Notes: a model not told the origin generated them from the sequence alone. A DNA stretch of 64,000 nt from Achromobacter dolens (GCF_902859745.1 NZ_CADIJW010000016.1:47786-111785); one strand, 5' to 3'; shown: positions 49,252 through 62,070, counted from the stretch's first letter. A program made the numbers and translations.

Positions 49252-50256
49252 TCAGGCCGACGCGCTCTCCGGCGGCGTCTCGCGGCGGCGGTAGAGCAAC
49301 CGGGCGCCAAGGTAGCAGCTCAGCGCCAGCAGCACGCTGTAGATCAGCACCGACACCACCGAGGTCGTGTATGACGCGGCTGTGCGTATCAACTGGCTCC
49401 AGGTCATGGACCAGATGATCAAAAGCGCCAGACCGATTCCCAGCACCTGGGTCAGCCAGAACGCGAAAGTGCCGTGGGCGATGGCGCGGCCCATGCCTGC
49501 CGCGCCCAGTGCTTGCGGCAGGCTGCGCAGGCAGACCCATGCGGCCAGCGCCAGCAGCAAAGCGGGCAGTATCCAATAGCCGATCGCGTATTCCAGCATG
49601 CCGGCCGATCCCGCATCGGGCATGAAGTACAGGCCGATCACCAGCGCGACGTGCAATTGCCACAGCAGCAGCGTCAGCGCGGCGATCCACGCGGCGTGGC
49701 GCCGCTGCAGGAACGGCGCCTGCGCTGCTACGGGGGTGACGCTCCAGGCCGCGATGCGCACCGCCAGCCAACTGCCCAGGATGGTGAGCAGGATGGCGCA
49801 CAGCTTGGGCGGCAGGGCCATCAGGAGCATGCGGCGGACGCCGTAATAGCCGAAGGCCTCGTCCACCCATTCCTTGTGCCTCACGATGAGCGTGTAGAAA
49901 CCGTGCTGCAGCAACGCCAGCCCGGTCGAGATCAGCACGAACAGCACCAGCGAGACCGCCAGCAGCACGGCCACCATCCTGCCCGGGCGGTCGACGTCGC
50001 CCGCGTTGTGCCGGCGCAGCCAGCGCTGCGTGGCTCCCCAGGTGGTCAGGCCGACCAGGATGCAGCCGGCGACGATGTTCACGACCGTGCTCGCCAGCAT
50101 GTCGGGCCGGGCAAACGCCTCGCGCGTCAGCGCGGCCAGCGGTCCGGCGCTTATCAGGTAGAGCTGGACCAGGATGGCGCCCAGCAACTGCAGGCCGACG
50201 GCGGCGGTGGTCAGGCGCCTGGCCAGCGCGTTCGGGTGTGCGGTCGGAAGGTTCAT
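49252..50256 (-). CDS. Unknown multi-pass membrane protein
   Basis: 334 residues with about eight hydrophobic segments and no family I recognise. It opens MNLPTAHPNALARRLTTAAVG and ends with a charged tail after RLLYRRRE. No catalytic motif stands out. It is a single gene, convergent with the peptide operon and divergent from pyrG, and probably resides in the inner membrane. Codon use looks like that of its neighbours. Confidence 0.75.
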   Translation of the reverse strand: MNLPTAHPNALARRLTTAAVGLQLLGAILVQLYLISAGPLAALTREAFARPDMLASTVVNIVAGCILVGLTTWGATQRWLRRHNAGDVDRPGRMVAVLLAVSLVLFVLISTGLALLQHGFYTLIVRHKEWVDEAFGYYGVRRMLLMALPPKLCAILLTILGSWLAVRIAAWSVTPVAAQAPFLQRRHAAWIAALTLLLWQLHVALVIGLYFMPDAGSAGMLEYAIGYWILPALLLALAAWVCLRSLPQALGAAGMGRAIAHGTFAFWLTQVLGIGLALLIIWSMTWSQLIRTAASYTTSVVSVLIYSVLLALSCYLGARLLYRRRETPPESASA

Positions 50257-50397
50257 CGCAGGGGCCTCGGGACAAGAAAATCGGGGACGACCATAGCATG
50301 ATGGCCACCGTCACGGCATTTCGGTCTTGCGCGCGAGTGCAGCCAAATGTTACGCCTGGCTGCTAGGGGAAAACCCAGACAAGTTCCGCCTCCCGGC

Positions 50398-52100
<1,703 letters not shown>

Positions 52101-52327
52101 TGGCGGTCGGCGGCACCGAGCCGCGCATCTGCGCCGCCCGGGCCGCCGGCCCCGTTCCCGCCGTCGCTCCTGGCGGACAATGCGCCGCGGCCTCGCGCCG
52201 CGGCGCTGCTTTCGGATACAACCACTTAGCATCGGACAGGCACGGCCCCGCCGTGTTGCGCGACACTGCCCGTGTCTCGCTGTCCGGCGCCGCGACCCCA
52301 TCAATGCAACTGTCCTGAAGGAACCCC

Positions 52328-53903
<1,576 letters not shown>

Positions 53904-53967
53904 TGTAAGCGGGCCGCGGCACGCGCCGCGGCCTCGTTAGCGCCACGACTGCTGAGGGTTCCCGCGT

Positions 53968-54414
53968 ATGCGCCTGTTGTTCCTGGTGCTGTTCGTGCTG
54001 GTAGGGCTGATCCAGTACCCGCTCTGGCTGGGTAAGGGCGGCTGGCTCAAGGTCTGGGACCTGCAACGCCAGGTGGCGGCGCAGCGCGAGACCAACGAAG
54101 GCCTGCGCGCGCGCAACGCGGCCCTGGAGGCCGAAGTCCGCGACCTGGAAAACGGGTCGGGCGCCATCGAGGAACGGGCCCGCGGTGAACTGGGCATGAT
54201 GCGCGACGGCGAAGTCTTCGTGCACATCCTGCCGCAGAACACCCAGCCGCCCGCGGGCGGCGCGTCGCTGGCCACCGAGGCCGCCACCCGCCCGGCCGCT
54301 CCGGTGCGTGCGAGCGCGCCGGCCACGCCCGCCAGGCCGGCCCCGGCCGCCACTTCCGCCACGCGGCCGGCCAATGCCCGGCCCGCCAACGGCACCGCCA
54401 CTCCCCAACGCTGA
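53968..54414 (+). CDS. ftsB: Cell division protein FtsB with long C-terminal tail
   Basis: 148 residues. A short cytoplasmic start, one membrane helix ([18 protein letters not shown]) and a periplasmic coiled coil (about 30-75) match FtsB, which joins FtsL and FtsQ in the divisome. The [11 protein letters not shown] stretch ends the conserved part. The last 50 residues are Ala/Pro/Thr-rich and absent from the 103-residue E. coli protein. Follows eno as in many proteobacteria. Confidence 0.92.
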   Translation: MRLLFLVLFVLVGLIQYPLWLGKGGWLKVWDLQRQVAAQRETNEGLRARNAALEAEVRDLENGSGAIEERARGELGMMRDGEVFVHILPQNTQPPAGGASLATEAATRPAAPVRASAPATPARPAPAATSATRPANARPANGTATPQR

Positions 54415-54496
54415 TCCGCCACGCGTCCGGGCAATGCCCGGACCCGCCAACGGTCCCGTCATACTCCAGTGCTGATGTCCGCCCCACCCGGTCCGT

Positions 54497-55270
54497 TCAC
54501 GGGCAGTGGAGGCCGCGGCACGCCCCGGCCACCATGCCGGGCGGATACGGCTGGGCGCCGCGCCAGTCCACGGGATGGCTGTGCATTTCCACCTCGAGTT
54601 CCATCCCGATCGGCGCGAGACCGATAGCCCGCGCCGCGGCCGCGTAGCTGCCGTCGGCTCCGGCCAATGCCGCCAGCAGTGGGCGCAATGGCGGCAGCAG
54701 GGGACGGTACAGATAGGTCAGCCGCAGCCTGAGCGTATTGGCCCGGAAGATGCTGCGGCTGTCCGGCAAGTCGGGCCGGCGCGCGTATTGCAGCGCCTGG
54801 TAGGCGTTGTCGATGGCCTGCAGGCCGGCGGGTGCATCGGTGCGCAGCCCCGGCCGGGCATGATCGCGGAAGGCCTGGGCGTCGGGCCGCAGGATCTCGA
54901 TACGCCATGGGGACGCGCCTACTTGCCCGGCGATGCGCGCCTGGGCGTGGGCCTGACGGCGGCGGGCGCCGGCTTGGCCGCCGGCGCCGGCGTGCAGCGG
55001 CAGCAGGGCCTGCTGGAATGCCGCGCGGATGTGGACCGGATCGCCGTGGGTCGTGGCGCCGGCGCGGGCCGCCTGCAACAACGCCAGGTGGACGATCTGG
55101 CGTGTCAGTTGCCAGCGGACGGCCTCGACCGTGCCCAGCGCCAGCAGCAGCATCAGGGCGGCGATCAGGGTGAACTCGAGGGCGGCGGCGCCACGCTGCA
55201 GCGGGCGCGCGGCGCGGGAGCGCGAGGCGACAAAAAAGGCGGTCATGGCCGGCCAGTGTGGCGCGGGCAT
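54497..55270 (-). CDS. TadE-like pilus assembly protein
   Basis: 257 residues. After a short basic start the RGAAALEFTLIAALMLLLALG segment (26-46) is the pseudopilin-like TadE motif with E32 at position +5 from the cleavage region. The rest is a soluble domain without recognised motifs, ending with two cysteines (GACRGLHCP). No other tad/flp genes are in the window. The ATG at 55270 (AGGCGG before it) is preferred; one at 55246 is possible. It lies 47 bp after hslO on the same strand. Confidence 0.72.
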   Translation of the reverse strand: MPAPHWPAMTAFFVASRSRAARPLQRGAAALEFTLIAALMLLLALGTVEAVRWQLTRQIVHLALLQAARAGATTHGDPVHIRAAFQQALLPLHAGAGGQAGARRRQAHAQARIAGQVGASPWRIEILRPDAQAFRDHARPGLRTDAPAGLQAIDNAYQALQYARRPDLPDSRSIFRANTLRLRLTYLYRPLLPPLRPLLAALAGADGSYAAAARAIGLAPIGMELEVEMHSHPVDWRGAQPYPPGMVAGACRGLHCP

Positions 55271-55317
55271 GACCGCCTGTCGATTCGTACAAGCCGAGGC
55301 AGGGACCCCGGCGCGGT

Positions 55318-56247
55318 TCAATGCACGGTGGGCGGCGCGTCGCCGTTGGCCGGCTGGCTGCCGGTGAACAGCGCGGCGCAATCGACCGCGTCGAAGACGT
55401 AGGGCTTGCCGCAGAAATCGCAGGCCACGTCGACCTGGCCGCGTTCGGCCAGGATGTCGTCGACTTCGGCCTGGCCCAGCGAGCGCAGCATGTTGGCCAC
55501 GCGTTCGCGGGTGCACGGGCAGTGCCAGCGCACCGGCAGCGGATCGAACGCCACCAGCGTTTCTTCCCAGAACAGGCGGTGGATCAGGGTGTCGATCTCG
55601 GTGGTCAGCAGTTCGTCGCGCTTGAGCGTGGTGGCCAGCGCCGTGGCGCGGTCCCAGGTCTCGGTGGCAGCCTGTTCGCTGAGCGTCGTCGTGTCCGAGC
55701 CGCCGTGGTGGGGCAGGCGCTGGATCAGCATGCCGGCGGCATGGTCGGCGTCGGCGGCCAGCCAGAGACGGGTGTCGAGCTGCTCGGAGGCCTTCATGTA
55801 GTGCTGCAGGGCTTCGGCGACGGTTTCGCCTTCCAGCGGCACAATGCCCTGGTAGGCCTGCTGGCCGGGCACTTTGTGCTGGGGGTCCAGCACCACAATG
55901 AAGCGGCCATTGCCGCCCGGGTTCAGCAGACTTTGCATGTCGCCATCGGTCGGCACGTCATGTCCTTCGCGCACCTTGACGGTGGCGCGCAGGCTGAGGT
56001 CGGAGCGGCATTCCACCACCAGCAGGGCGATCGGGCCGTCGCCCTGGATCTGCAGCACCAGCGAGCCATCGAACTTGATGTTGGCGGCCAGCAGGGTGGA
56101 GGCCGCCACCAATTCGCCCAGCAGGTGGGTGATGGCGGGCGGGTAGTCGTGGTTGGCCTGGACGGCCTTCCAGGTATCCGTGAGGCGCACCGCTTGGACG
56201 CGGACGCTACGGTCTTCGAGGAGGTATTTCTTGAGCTGATCGGTCAT
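55318..56247 (-). CDS. hslO: Redox-regulated chaperonin Hsp33
   Basis: 309 residues. Holdase activated by oxidation of its zinc-binding cysteines C243, C245, C276 and C279 (CxC and CxxC, WHCPCTRE and ACDFCGKP). The N-terminal domain (MTDQLKKYLLEDRSVRVQAV) and the GGNGRFIVVLDP-type segment match the family. The C-terminus after LFTG is short and acidic. Neighbours give no clear partner. Confidence 0.96.
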   Translation of the reverse strand: MTDQLKKYLLEDRSVRVQAVRLTDTWKAVQANHDYPPAITHLLGELVAASTLLAANIKFDGSLVLQIQGDGPIALLVVECRSDLSLRATVKVREGHDVPTDGDMQSLLNPGGNGRFIVVLDPQHKVPGQQAYQGIVPLEGETVAEALQHYMKASEQLDTRLWLAADADHAAGMLIQRLPHHGGSDTTTLSEQAATETWDRATALATTLKRDELLTTEIDTLIHRLFWEETLVAFDPLPVRWHCPCTRERVANMLRSLGQAEVDDILAERGQVDVACDFCGKPYVFDAVDCAALFTGSQPANGDAPPTVH

Positions 56248-56333
56248 GGAAGAATGTTAGCCGATCGGACGGCCGATTCCCCCTGTCGGCGGCAGGGGTG
56301 TCGGCGGTTGCCGGGGCGTCCCCGGCGGCGGGC

Positions 56334-56855
56334 TCAGGCCAGACGTTTCAGGGCCGTCTTGTAGTGTTGGCCGCGCGCCACGTAATGGGCGGTGTTCTTG
56401 TGCAGGTTGGCGATTTCCTCGTCCGACAGTTCGCGCACGATCTTGCCGATCCCGATGACCAGGGAATTGTCCGGAATCACCCGGTCTTCCGGGATGATGG
56501 CGCCGGCGCCGATCAGGCAGTTGCGGCCGATCACGGCATTGTTCAGCACGATGGCCTGCATGCCCACCAGCGCGCCTTCGTGGATGGTGCAGCCATGCAG
56601 CATGGCCTGGTGGCCCACGGTGACGTTCGGGCCGATGCTCATGGGACAGCCGGTATCCACGTGCAGCACGCTGCCTTCCTGGATATTGGTGCCCTGGCGG
56701 ATCAGGATGGCGTCGTTGTCGCCGCGGATCGAGACGTGTGACCAGATGCTGACGCCGGCCTCCAGCGTGACGTTGCCGATGATGTCGGCGCTGTCGGCCA
56801 CGTAGGCGGCCGAATCGATGCGGGGAATGAGGTCGTCGAGCTGGTAAATGGGCAT
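56334..56855 (-). CDS. Gamma-carbonic anhydrase-like hexapeptide protein (YrdA/PaaY type)
   Basis: 173 residues of left-handed beta-helix repeats (VTLEAGVSIWSHVSIRGDND, ENNVTVGHQAMLHGCTIHEG in the form GPNVTVGHQAMLHGCTIHEG). Zinc-ligand histidines fit the VGHQAMLHGCTIH stretch. Such proteins have weak or no carbonic anhydrase activity in many cases, and PaaY is a thioesterase. The gene is 46 bp downstream of the AMP-binding ligase gene on the same strand, which may favour a CoA-related role. Confidence 0.9.
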   Translation of the reverse strand: MPIYQLDDLIPRIDSAAYVADSADIIGNVTLEAGVSIWSHVSIRGDNDAILIRQGTNIQEGSVLHVDTGCPMSIGPNVTVGHQAMLHGCTIHEGALVGMQAIVLNNAVIGRNCLIGAGAIIPEDRVIPDNSLVIGIGKIVRELSDEEIANLHKNTAHYVARGQHYKTALKRLA

Positions 56856-56901
56856 GCCCTGTCTCCGGGTGCGGCGGCGGATCTCTGCGGACCCGCCCGC
56901 G

Positions 56902-58569
56902 TCATTGGGGCCTGGACGCCCGCGCGCGTTCTTCTTCGCGCTGGCGCAGGATGCGACGCTGGATTTTACCGGTGGTGGTCATGGGCAATTCTTCGACGAA
57001 TTCGATTTCCTTCGGGTACTCGTAGGGCGCCAGGCGCTCGCGCACGTGTTCCTGCAGGTTCTCGATGATGTCGCCGCGGTCGCGCTGGGCGAATTCCGGC
57101 GTCAGCACCACATAGGCCTTGACCACCGTGCCGCGCTCGGCGTCCGGCTTGGGCACCACCGCGGCATTGGCCACGGCCGGGTGCCCGACCAGGCAGCTTT
57201 CGATCTCGCCGGGGCCGATGCGGTAACCGGACGACTTGAACACGTCGTCGGCGCGGCCGGCGTACCAGAGATAGCCGTCAGCGTCGATCCGGGCCAGGTC
57301 GCCCGTCAGGCACCAGTCGCCCTTGAACTTGGCCTGGGTGGCGGCTTCGTCGCGCCAGTAGCCCAGGAACAGGACCGGGTCGGGAAAACCGTGGATGTCG
57401 TAGCGATTCACGGCGATCTCGCCGGTTTCGCCAGGCGCCACCGGCTGGCCGGCGTCGTCCAGCACCGCGACCCGATGGCCGGGGTAGGGCCGGCCCATGC
57501 TGCCCGGTTTGGCCGGCCAGCGCTTCTGGCTGTTGCCGACCACGTAGTTCATCTCGGTCTGGCCGAACATCTCGTTGGGTGTCACGCCCAGCGCCGACTG
57601 GCACCATTCGAATACGGTCTCGCCGACGCTTTCGCCGGCGCTCATGATGGACCGCAGCGCCAACTGGTATTGACTGCGAGGCTCGGGCACCGCCTTCATC
57701 ATCATCTTCAGCGCGGTCGGGAACAGGAAGGTGTTGGTGACCTGGTAGCGTTCCAGCAGCTCGAAGGCGCGCTCGACGGAGAAACGGCCGCGGGTGCCGA
57801 CGATGGGATGACCGAAATACAGCGTCGGCAGCAGCGCGTCCATCATGCCGCCGGTCCAGGCCCAGTCGGCGGGCGACCAGAATACGTCGGCGGGCCGCGG
57901 AAACCAGTCCTGGGAAGCGACGAAACCCGGCAGGTTGCCGATCAGCGCGCTGTGCGGCAGCAGGGCGCCCTTGGGGGCGCCGGTGGTGCCGGAGGTATAG
58001 AGCAGGATGGCCGGATCCGACGAACGCGTCGGCACCGGCTTGAATTCACTGGGTTGGCGCGCCAGCAGGCTGCGCCAGGGCAGGACGCGCTCGTCGGCGA
58101 AACCGATGCCGATGATCTGTTGCAGGTTGGGGCAATTGTCGCTGACGGCCAGCAGGTTGGCGCTGGAAGCATGGTCGACGATGGCGACGCGGGTTTCCGA
58201 ATCGCACAGGCGGCTCTGCAGGGCTTCGGGGCCGAACAGCGCCGACAGCGGCAGCACCACCGCGCCCACGCTGTAGATGGCCATGTGGGCCACCACGGTC
58301 TCCGGGCGTTGCCCCAAAACCACACCGACCCGGTCGCCACGGCCCACGCCCATCTTGACCAAGCCATTGGCCAACTGATTGGCGGCCTCGGCCAGCCGTG
58401 CATAGGTCCAGACCTCGCGGTTGCCGGCTTCATCTTCGTAGTAGATGGCGATGCGCCGCGCATCCGGACTACTGGATGCCCAGCGGTGGCAGCACGCTTC
58501 CGCTATGTTGAACTGGGTGGGAACCAGCCAGCGGAATGTTTGGTAGAGCACCTGATATTGGTCGTTCAT
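56902..58569 (-). CDS. Acyl-CoA synthetase, AMP-binding (medium-chain type)
   Basis: 555 residues. P-loop LLYTSGTTGAPKGALLPH at about 195-212, a downstream FGQTEMNYVVGNSQKRWPAKPG motif, hinge YLWYAGRADDVFKSSGYRIGP and the C-terminal catalytic lysine in TTTGKIQRRILRQ. The layout fits the medium-chain/acetyl-CoA synthetase-like (MACS) family. The natural acid is unknown. It is probably the first gene of a unit with the hexapeptide protein. Confidence 0.9.
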   Translation of the reverse strand: MNDQYQVLYQTFRWLVPTQFNIAEACCHRWASSSPDARRIAIYYEDEAGNREVWTYARLAEAANQLANGLVKMGVGRGDRVGVVLGQRPETVVAHMAIYSVGAVVLPLSALFGPEALQSRLCDSETRVAIVDHASSANLLAVSDNCPNLQQIIGIGFADERVLPWRSLLARQPSEFKPVPTRSSDPAILLYTSGTTGAPKGALLPHSALIGNLPGFVASQDWFPRPADVFWSPADWAWTGGMMDALLPTLYFGHPIVGTRGRFSVERAFELLERYQVTNTFLFPTALKMMMKAVPEPRSQYQLALRSIMSAGESVGETVFEWCQSALGVTPNEMFGQTEMNYVVGNSQKRWPAKPGSMGRPYPGHRVAVLDDAGQPVAPGETGEIAVNRYDIHGFPDPVLFLGYWRDEAATQAKFKGDWCLTGDLARIDADGYLWYAGRADDVFKSSGYRIGPGEIESCLVGHPAVANAAVVPKPDAERGTVVKAYVVLTPEFAQRDRGDIIENLQEHVRERLAPYEYPKEIEFVEELPMTTTGKIQRRILRQREEERARASRPQ

Positions 58570-58697
58570 GGCCCTATGTTGTGAGCATGTTGCAGCGTGA
58601 ACGGGTCAGTTTTTGCCCGTTGCCCCAACTGCAAGCATGACCTAGAGGGCCGTGAACTGCAATATCCGCGTTGCGTAACGGGGACGTATAAGGGTTA

Positions 58698-59570
58698 TCA
58701 CGGGTGTTTGCCCTGGCGGCGCAGCGCCGACGGCAGCGCCGGCAGGGACAGCGAACGGGGTTTGCGCGGCGTCGGGTCGGCCTGGCGCCCGGCCTGGATC
58801 GCGGCCCAGTCCAGCAACTGCAACTGGCCGTCATGGGTCTCGGCCAGGGCCGACAGGCTTTCCACCCAGTCGCCGTCGTTGCAGTACAGGATGCCGCCCA
58901 CGTCGCGCAGCTCGGCCTTGTGGATGTGGCCGCACACCACCCCGTCCAGGCCGCGGCGGCGGGCCTCGCCTGCCAGCGCTTCCTCGAAGTCGGTGATGAA
59001 CGACACCGCGTTCTTGACCTTGTGCTTGAGGTACTGCGACAGTGACCAGTAATGCAGTCCCAGGCGGTGGCGCAGGCGGTTGAAATGATGGTTGATCCAC
59101 AGCGCCAGTTGGTAGAGGCCGTCGCCCAGGTGCGCCAGCCAGCGGCTGTGCTGGATCACGCCGTCGAACTGGTCGCCGTGCAGCACCAGCAGGCGCAGGC
59201 CCTTGGCCGTCACGTGCACGTCTTCGTCCAGGATCTCGATGTCGCCAAAGGCGTAGCCGGCGAATTCGCGCGCGAATTCGTCATGGTTGCCGGGGATGAA
59301 CACCACCCGGGTGCCGTTGCGGGCCTTGCGCAGGATGCGCTGGATCACGTCGTTATGGGCCCTGGGCCAGTGCCAGTGCTTGCGCAGTTGCCAACCGTCG
59401 ACGATGTCGCCGACCAGGTACAGGGTGTCGGAATCGTTATGCTCGAGGAAATCCAGCAGGAATTCCGCCTTGCACCCGGCGGTGCCCAGGTGAATGTCGG
59501 AAATCCAGAGAGCGCGCCAGTGCGTGGGGCGGATTTCGTTCACGGTGCTGTCCATGGGGGCTGTCGTCAT
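58698..59570 (-). CDS. UDP-2,3-diacylglucosamine diphosphatase-like metallophosphoesterase
   Basis: 290 residues. Metal-binding motifs are in order: SDIHLGT (D25, H27), GDIVDGW, GNHDEF, HGDQFD and CGHIHKAE. The helix-rich middle insert (NHHFNRLRHRLGLHYWSLSQ) is that of LpxH-like enzymes of lipid A or the related LpxH2 group. Start is uncertain: ATG at 59570 is used; a GTG at 59588 and an ATG at 59555 are also in frame and none has a good ribosome site. Confidence 0.85.
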   Translation of the reverse strand: MTTAPMDSTVNEIRPTHWRALWISDIHLGTAGCKAEFLLDFLEHNDSDTLYLVGDIVDGWQLRKHWHWPRAHNDVIQRILRKARNGTRVVFIPGNHDEFAREFAGYAFGDIEILDEDVHVTAKGLRLLVLHGDQFDGVIQHSRWLAHLGDGLYQLALWINHHFNRLRHRLGLHYWSLSQYLKHKVKNAVSFITDFEEALAGEARRRGLDGVVCGHIHKAELRDVGGILYCNDGDWVESLSALAETHDGQLQLLDWAAIQAGRQADPTPRKPRSLSLPALPSALRRQGKHP

Positions 59571-59675
59571 GCCTGGGAATGAAACCACCCCGCGATGACC
59601 GTGACATGAAAAAAAAGTGACGCTGTTGTGACGGCCGCCTCCGTTTCGGCGGCGGCGGCCGTCAAACAGGCGGGA

Positions 59676-60401
59676 TCAGCCGCGCAGATGGCCCAGCATG
59701 TCGTGCACGTCGTGGGCCATGATGGCCAGTACGCAGACCAGGCCCAGGTAGGCGCAGGTATAGGTCAGCTTGCTTTCCAGCGTGGTGCCGTAATAGGCCT
59801 GGTTCTCGGGCAGCGTCGGGTCGTACTTGAAGGCCCGCAGCACGTTCGGAAAGGCCAGCACCGCCACCAGGATCAGGATCGGGCTGGGACGCCAGAAGAA
59901 CAGGGCCACCAGCACCGGCACGCCCACCAGCCAGATGCGCGGCGACAGCACCGCGGTGATGCGGCCGCCGTCGAAAGGCGACAGCGGGATCAGGTTGAAC
60001 AGGTTGATGAAAAAGCCCGCGTACGACAGCGCCAGCAGCAGGTCGCTGCCGGTGCTGCGCGCCGCGAAATAGCAGGCCAGCGACGCCACCGTGCCGGCCA
60101 GCGGCCCGCCGAGGCCCACATAGGCCTCGGTGTCGGCATCGTGCGGCATGTCCTTGAGCTGGATCCAGGCGCCGACGAACGGGATGAAGACGGGCGCACC
60201 CACGTCCAGCCCGCGCTGGCGCGCCGCGATGTAGTGGCCCAGTTCATGCACCAGCAGCAACAGCACGAAGCCGGCCGCGTAACGCCAGCCGAAGACGAAG
60301 GCGTAGACGGCCACCGACAGCAGCATGGTGCCGCCGGTGGCGAACAGCTTGCCGAATTTCAGGTATTTGATACCGGAAAACAGCAGCAGGAGCAGCTTCA
60401 T
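59676..60401 (-). CDS. M50-family intramembrane metalloprotease
   Basis: 241 residues with five or six membrane helices. The zinc site is H52-E53-xx-H56 (VHELGHYIAAR) with the third ligand D144 in IPLSPFDGGRI, so it should be active. Site-2 proteases cut membrane-bound regulators. It starts 3 bp after the DUF2167 gene stop, so the two are translated as a pair, and DUF2167 has a membrane anchor. Confidence 0.9.
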   Translation of the reverse strand: MKLLLLLFSGIKYLKFGKLFATGGTMLLSVAVYAFVFGWRYAAGFVLLLLVHELGHYIAARQRGLDVGAPVFIPFVGAWIQLKDMPHDADTEAYVGLGGPLAGTVASLACYFAARSTGSDLLLALSYAGFFINLFNLIPLSPFDGGRITAVLSPRIWLVGVPVLVALFFWRPSPILILVAVLAFPNVLRAFKYDPTLPENQAYYGTTLESKLTYTCAYLGLVCVLAIMAHDVHDMLGHLRG

Positions 60402-60404
60402 TGC

Positions 60405-61313
60405 TCAGGGTTGCTGCTGTTCGGCCTTCTTGCCGCGGAAACGCTTCCACAGCCCGCCGCCCAGCGCCGCGGCGGCCAGGATGCCGACCTTGGCAAACTT
60501 GGCCAGGAACGCCGCGATCACGGCGAACAGGCCCAGCTTCTTGGCGGCGACGCCCGCGACCAGCGCGGCCAGCCCGTATTCGGCGACCTTGTCGGTGGAC
60601 GAGTTGAAGTCGGCGTAGCGCTTGCCCTCGACGTACTTCAGGTTGTCCAGCAGCGTCAGCACCGCGGTCTTGTCCTTCGGCACCAGGTTCTTCTGCGTGA
60701 TCAGGTCCAGCGTGATGTAGCCGTCGCGGCCCAGCGCATAGGTGTTGTAGTTGACGGTGGGGTTGTCGTTGGCCGTCTCGCCCTTGTGCTTGACGGCGAC
60801 CGACCAGACCAGGCGCTGGGTGTTGCTGTCGTACTTGGGCGCCTCGACCCAGCCGTCCATCACCAGTTCGGGAAAGCCGCGCTTCTTGCGTTCGACGTTG
60901 GATTCCTCGGTGCCGTCGCGCAGGCTGTCCAGCAGCTCGTTGACGTTCCAGTTCTTGGCGTCATCGTCCTTGATGTAGCCGGCCTTGTCGAAGTTGATGG
61001 TGATGACCCAGTCGTCATCGTCGCTCTTGGGCATGACCACGCCCAAGAGCGAGGGGTCCTTGCCATTGCCGTAGGCTGCCATCAGGCGGTCGGCCTGGAG
61101 GCGCGGCACGAAGAACATGGATTCCGGCAGGTGCACCACGGCCTGGTCGCCCAGCTTCACATCCGCCGGGCCTTCCTGGGCGGCCGCGTAGGCCGCTTTC
61201 ATCGCGGCTTCGATCTCCTGTTGCGCGGCGGCATTCTGGGCCGAGGCGCCGAACGGCAGGAACAGGAGGGCGCTGGCGGCGGCCAGCGACAGGCGGGAAA
61301 GGAATGCGCGCAT
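60405..61313 (-). CDS. DUF2167 membrane-anchored exported protein
   Basis: 302 residues. Signal peptide with cleavage after ASA (residue 25); a DUF2167 body (VHLPESMFFVPRLQADRLM, GVVMPKSDDDDWVITINFDK, NWNVNELLDSLRDGTEESN); one or two hydrophobic segments at about 245-290; and a basic end (WKRFRGKK). Predicted to sit in the inner membrane facing the periplasm. Function unknown. Paired with the M50 protease gene 3 bp downstream, it is either its substrate or partner. Confidence 0.88.
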   Translation of the reverse strand: MRAFLSRLSLAAASALLFLPFGASAQNAAAQQEIEAAMKAAYAAAQEGPADVKLGDQAVVHLPESMFFVPRLQADRLMAAYGNGKDPSLLGVVMPKSDDDDWVITINFDKAGYIKDDDAKNWNVNELLDSLRDGTEESNVERKKRGFPELVMDGWVEAPKYDSNTQRLVWSVAVKHKGETANDNPTVNYNTYALGRDGYITLDLITQKNLVPKDKTAVLTLLDNLKYVEGKRYADFNSSTDKVAEYGLAALVAGVAAKKLGLFAVIAAFLAKFAKVGILAAAALGGGLWKRFRGKKAEQQQP

Positions 61314-61465
61314 GATTGGTTATTGGAGCGTCTATGAAAGGGGCCCCATTGTCTTTGCGCGCGACTTTCAACTTTCTGAAAGGCTCCGCCTAATTCGCCG
61401 CATGATTTTGCCAGTTGTAAGCAGGTATGTTCAGCGTGTGGTCAGGCACCTGACTCAATGCTTGC

Positions 61466-61981
61466 TCACCGGGTCTTCTTGCGCTGCGGCGCATTGCGCA
61501 GGCGCGTGCCTAGCAGGCGGTCATGCAGAAACTGGCCGTCGGGATCGAACCACGACCAGACGAAGATCGTGAACGGCGCGGCCACGATGAACATGTCCAT
61601 CGAAGGCCAGCCGGTGGCGCTGGCGGCGGCCCAAACCACGGCGGCGCCGGCCAGCACCAGGGGCCAGGCCAGCACATAGCGCAGGATCAGGCGGGCAGTG
61701 GAGGGCGGATTGCCGTCGCGATCGACCAGGCGGATGTTCCAGGTCTTCATCGGCAGCGTCTGGCCGCGGCGGCGCCAGCACAGCACGAAGTAGGCGCCGA
61801 TTGCCACGAACAGCCAGGCCTGGCGGACGGGCCGCAATTCCAGGGCGTTGCGGCTCTGGGTCAGGGTGTCCATCAGATAACCCGCCAGGAAGACCACGCC
61901 GAACAGCAGCACGGCTTCGTACATCATGCAGGCGAACCGGCGCAGCCGGTTGGGGGTCTGGTCGAGGGAGGCGTCGGTCAT
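61466..61981 (-). CDS. RDD-family membrane protein
   Basis: 171 residues. The RDD signature appears as RLRRFACMMYEAVLLFGVVF near the start, followed by three membrane helices and TLPMKTWNIRLVDRDGNPPS, which is conserved in the family. Substrate or role unknown; some members are sodium/proton exchangers. It lies 152 bp upstream of the DUF2167 gene and is probably a separate unit. Confidence 0.9.
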   Translation of the reverse strand: MTDASLDQTPNRLRRFACMMYEAVLLFGVVFLAGYLMDTLTQSRNALELRPVRQAWLFVAIGAYFVLCWRRRGQTLPMKTWNIRLVDRDGNPPSTARLILRYVLAWPLVLAGAAVVWAAASATGWPSMDMFIVAAPFTIFVWSWFDPDGQFLHDRLLGTRLRNAPQRKKTR

Positions 61982-62042
61982 GGGCCGGTATTATCCGACA
62001 AAGCCACCGCCCAGTGGGTTGACGATTTCCCGGTGCCGGCCA

Positions 62043-62070
62043 TAAAAAAAACCCGCCGGTAAGGGCGGGT
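62043..62070 (-). terminator. Terminator after the 66-residue protein gene
   Basis: On the minus strand, ACCCGCC and GGCGGGT (62051-62057 with 62064-62070) form a 7-bp stem followed by eight T (complement of 62043-62050). Another hairpin, CAGGCC-CGAA-GGCCTG, lies between it and the stop codon at 62110-62125. Confidence 0.85.

Noticed and set aside
47369-50314. A 981-codon minus-strand frame spanning aminopeptidase P and the membrane-protein gene
   Set aside because: It crosses the strong terminator at 49184-49222, overlaps two supported genes in other frames and has shadow-type composition.
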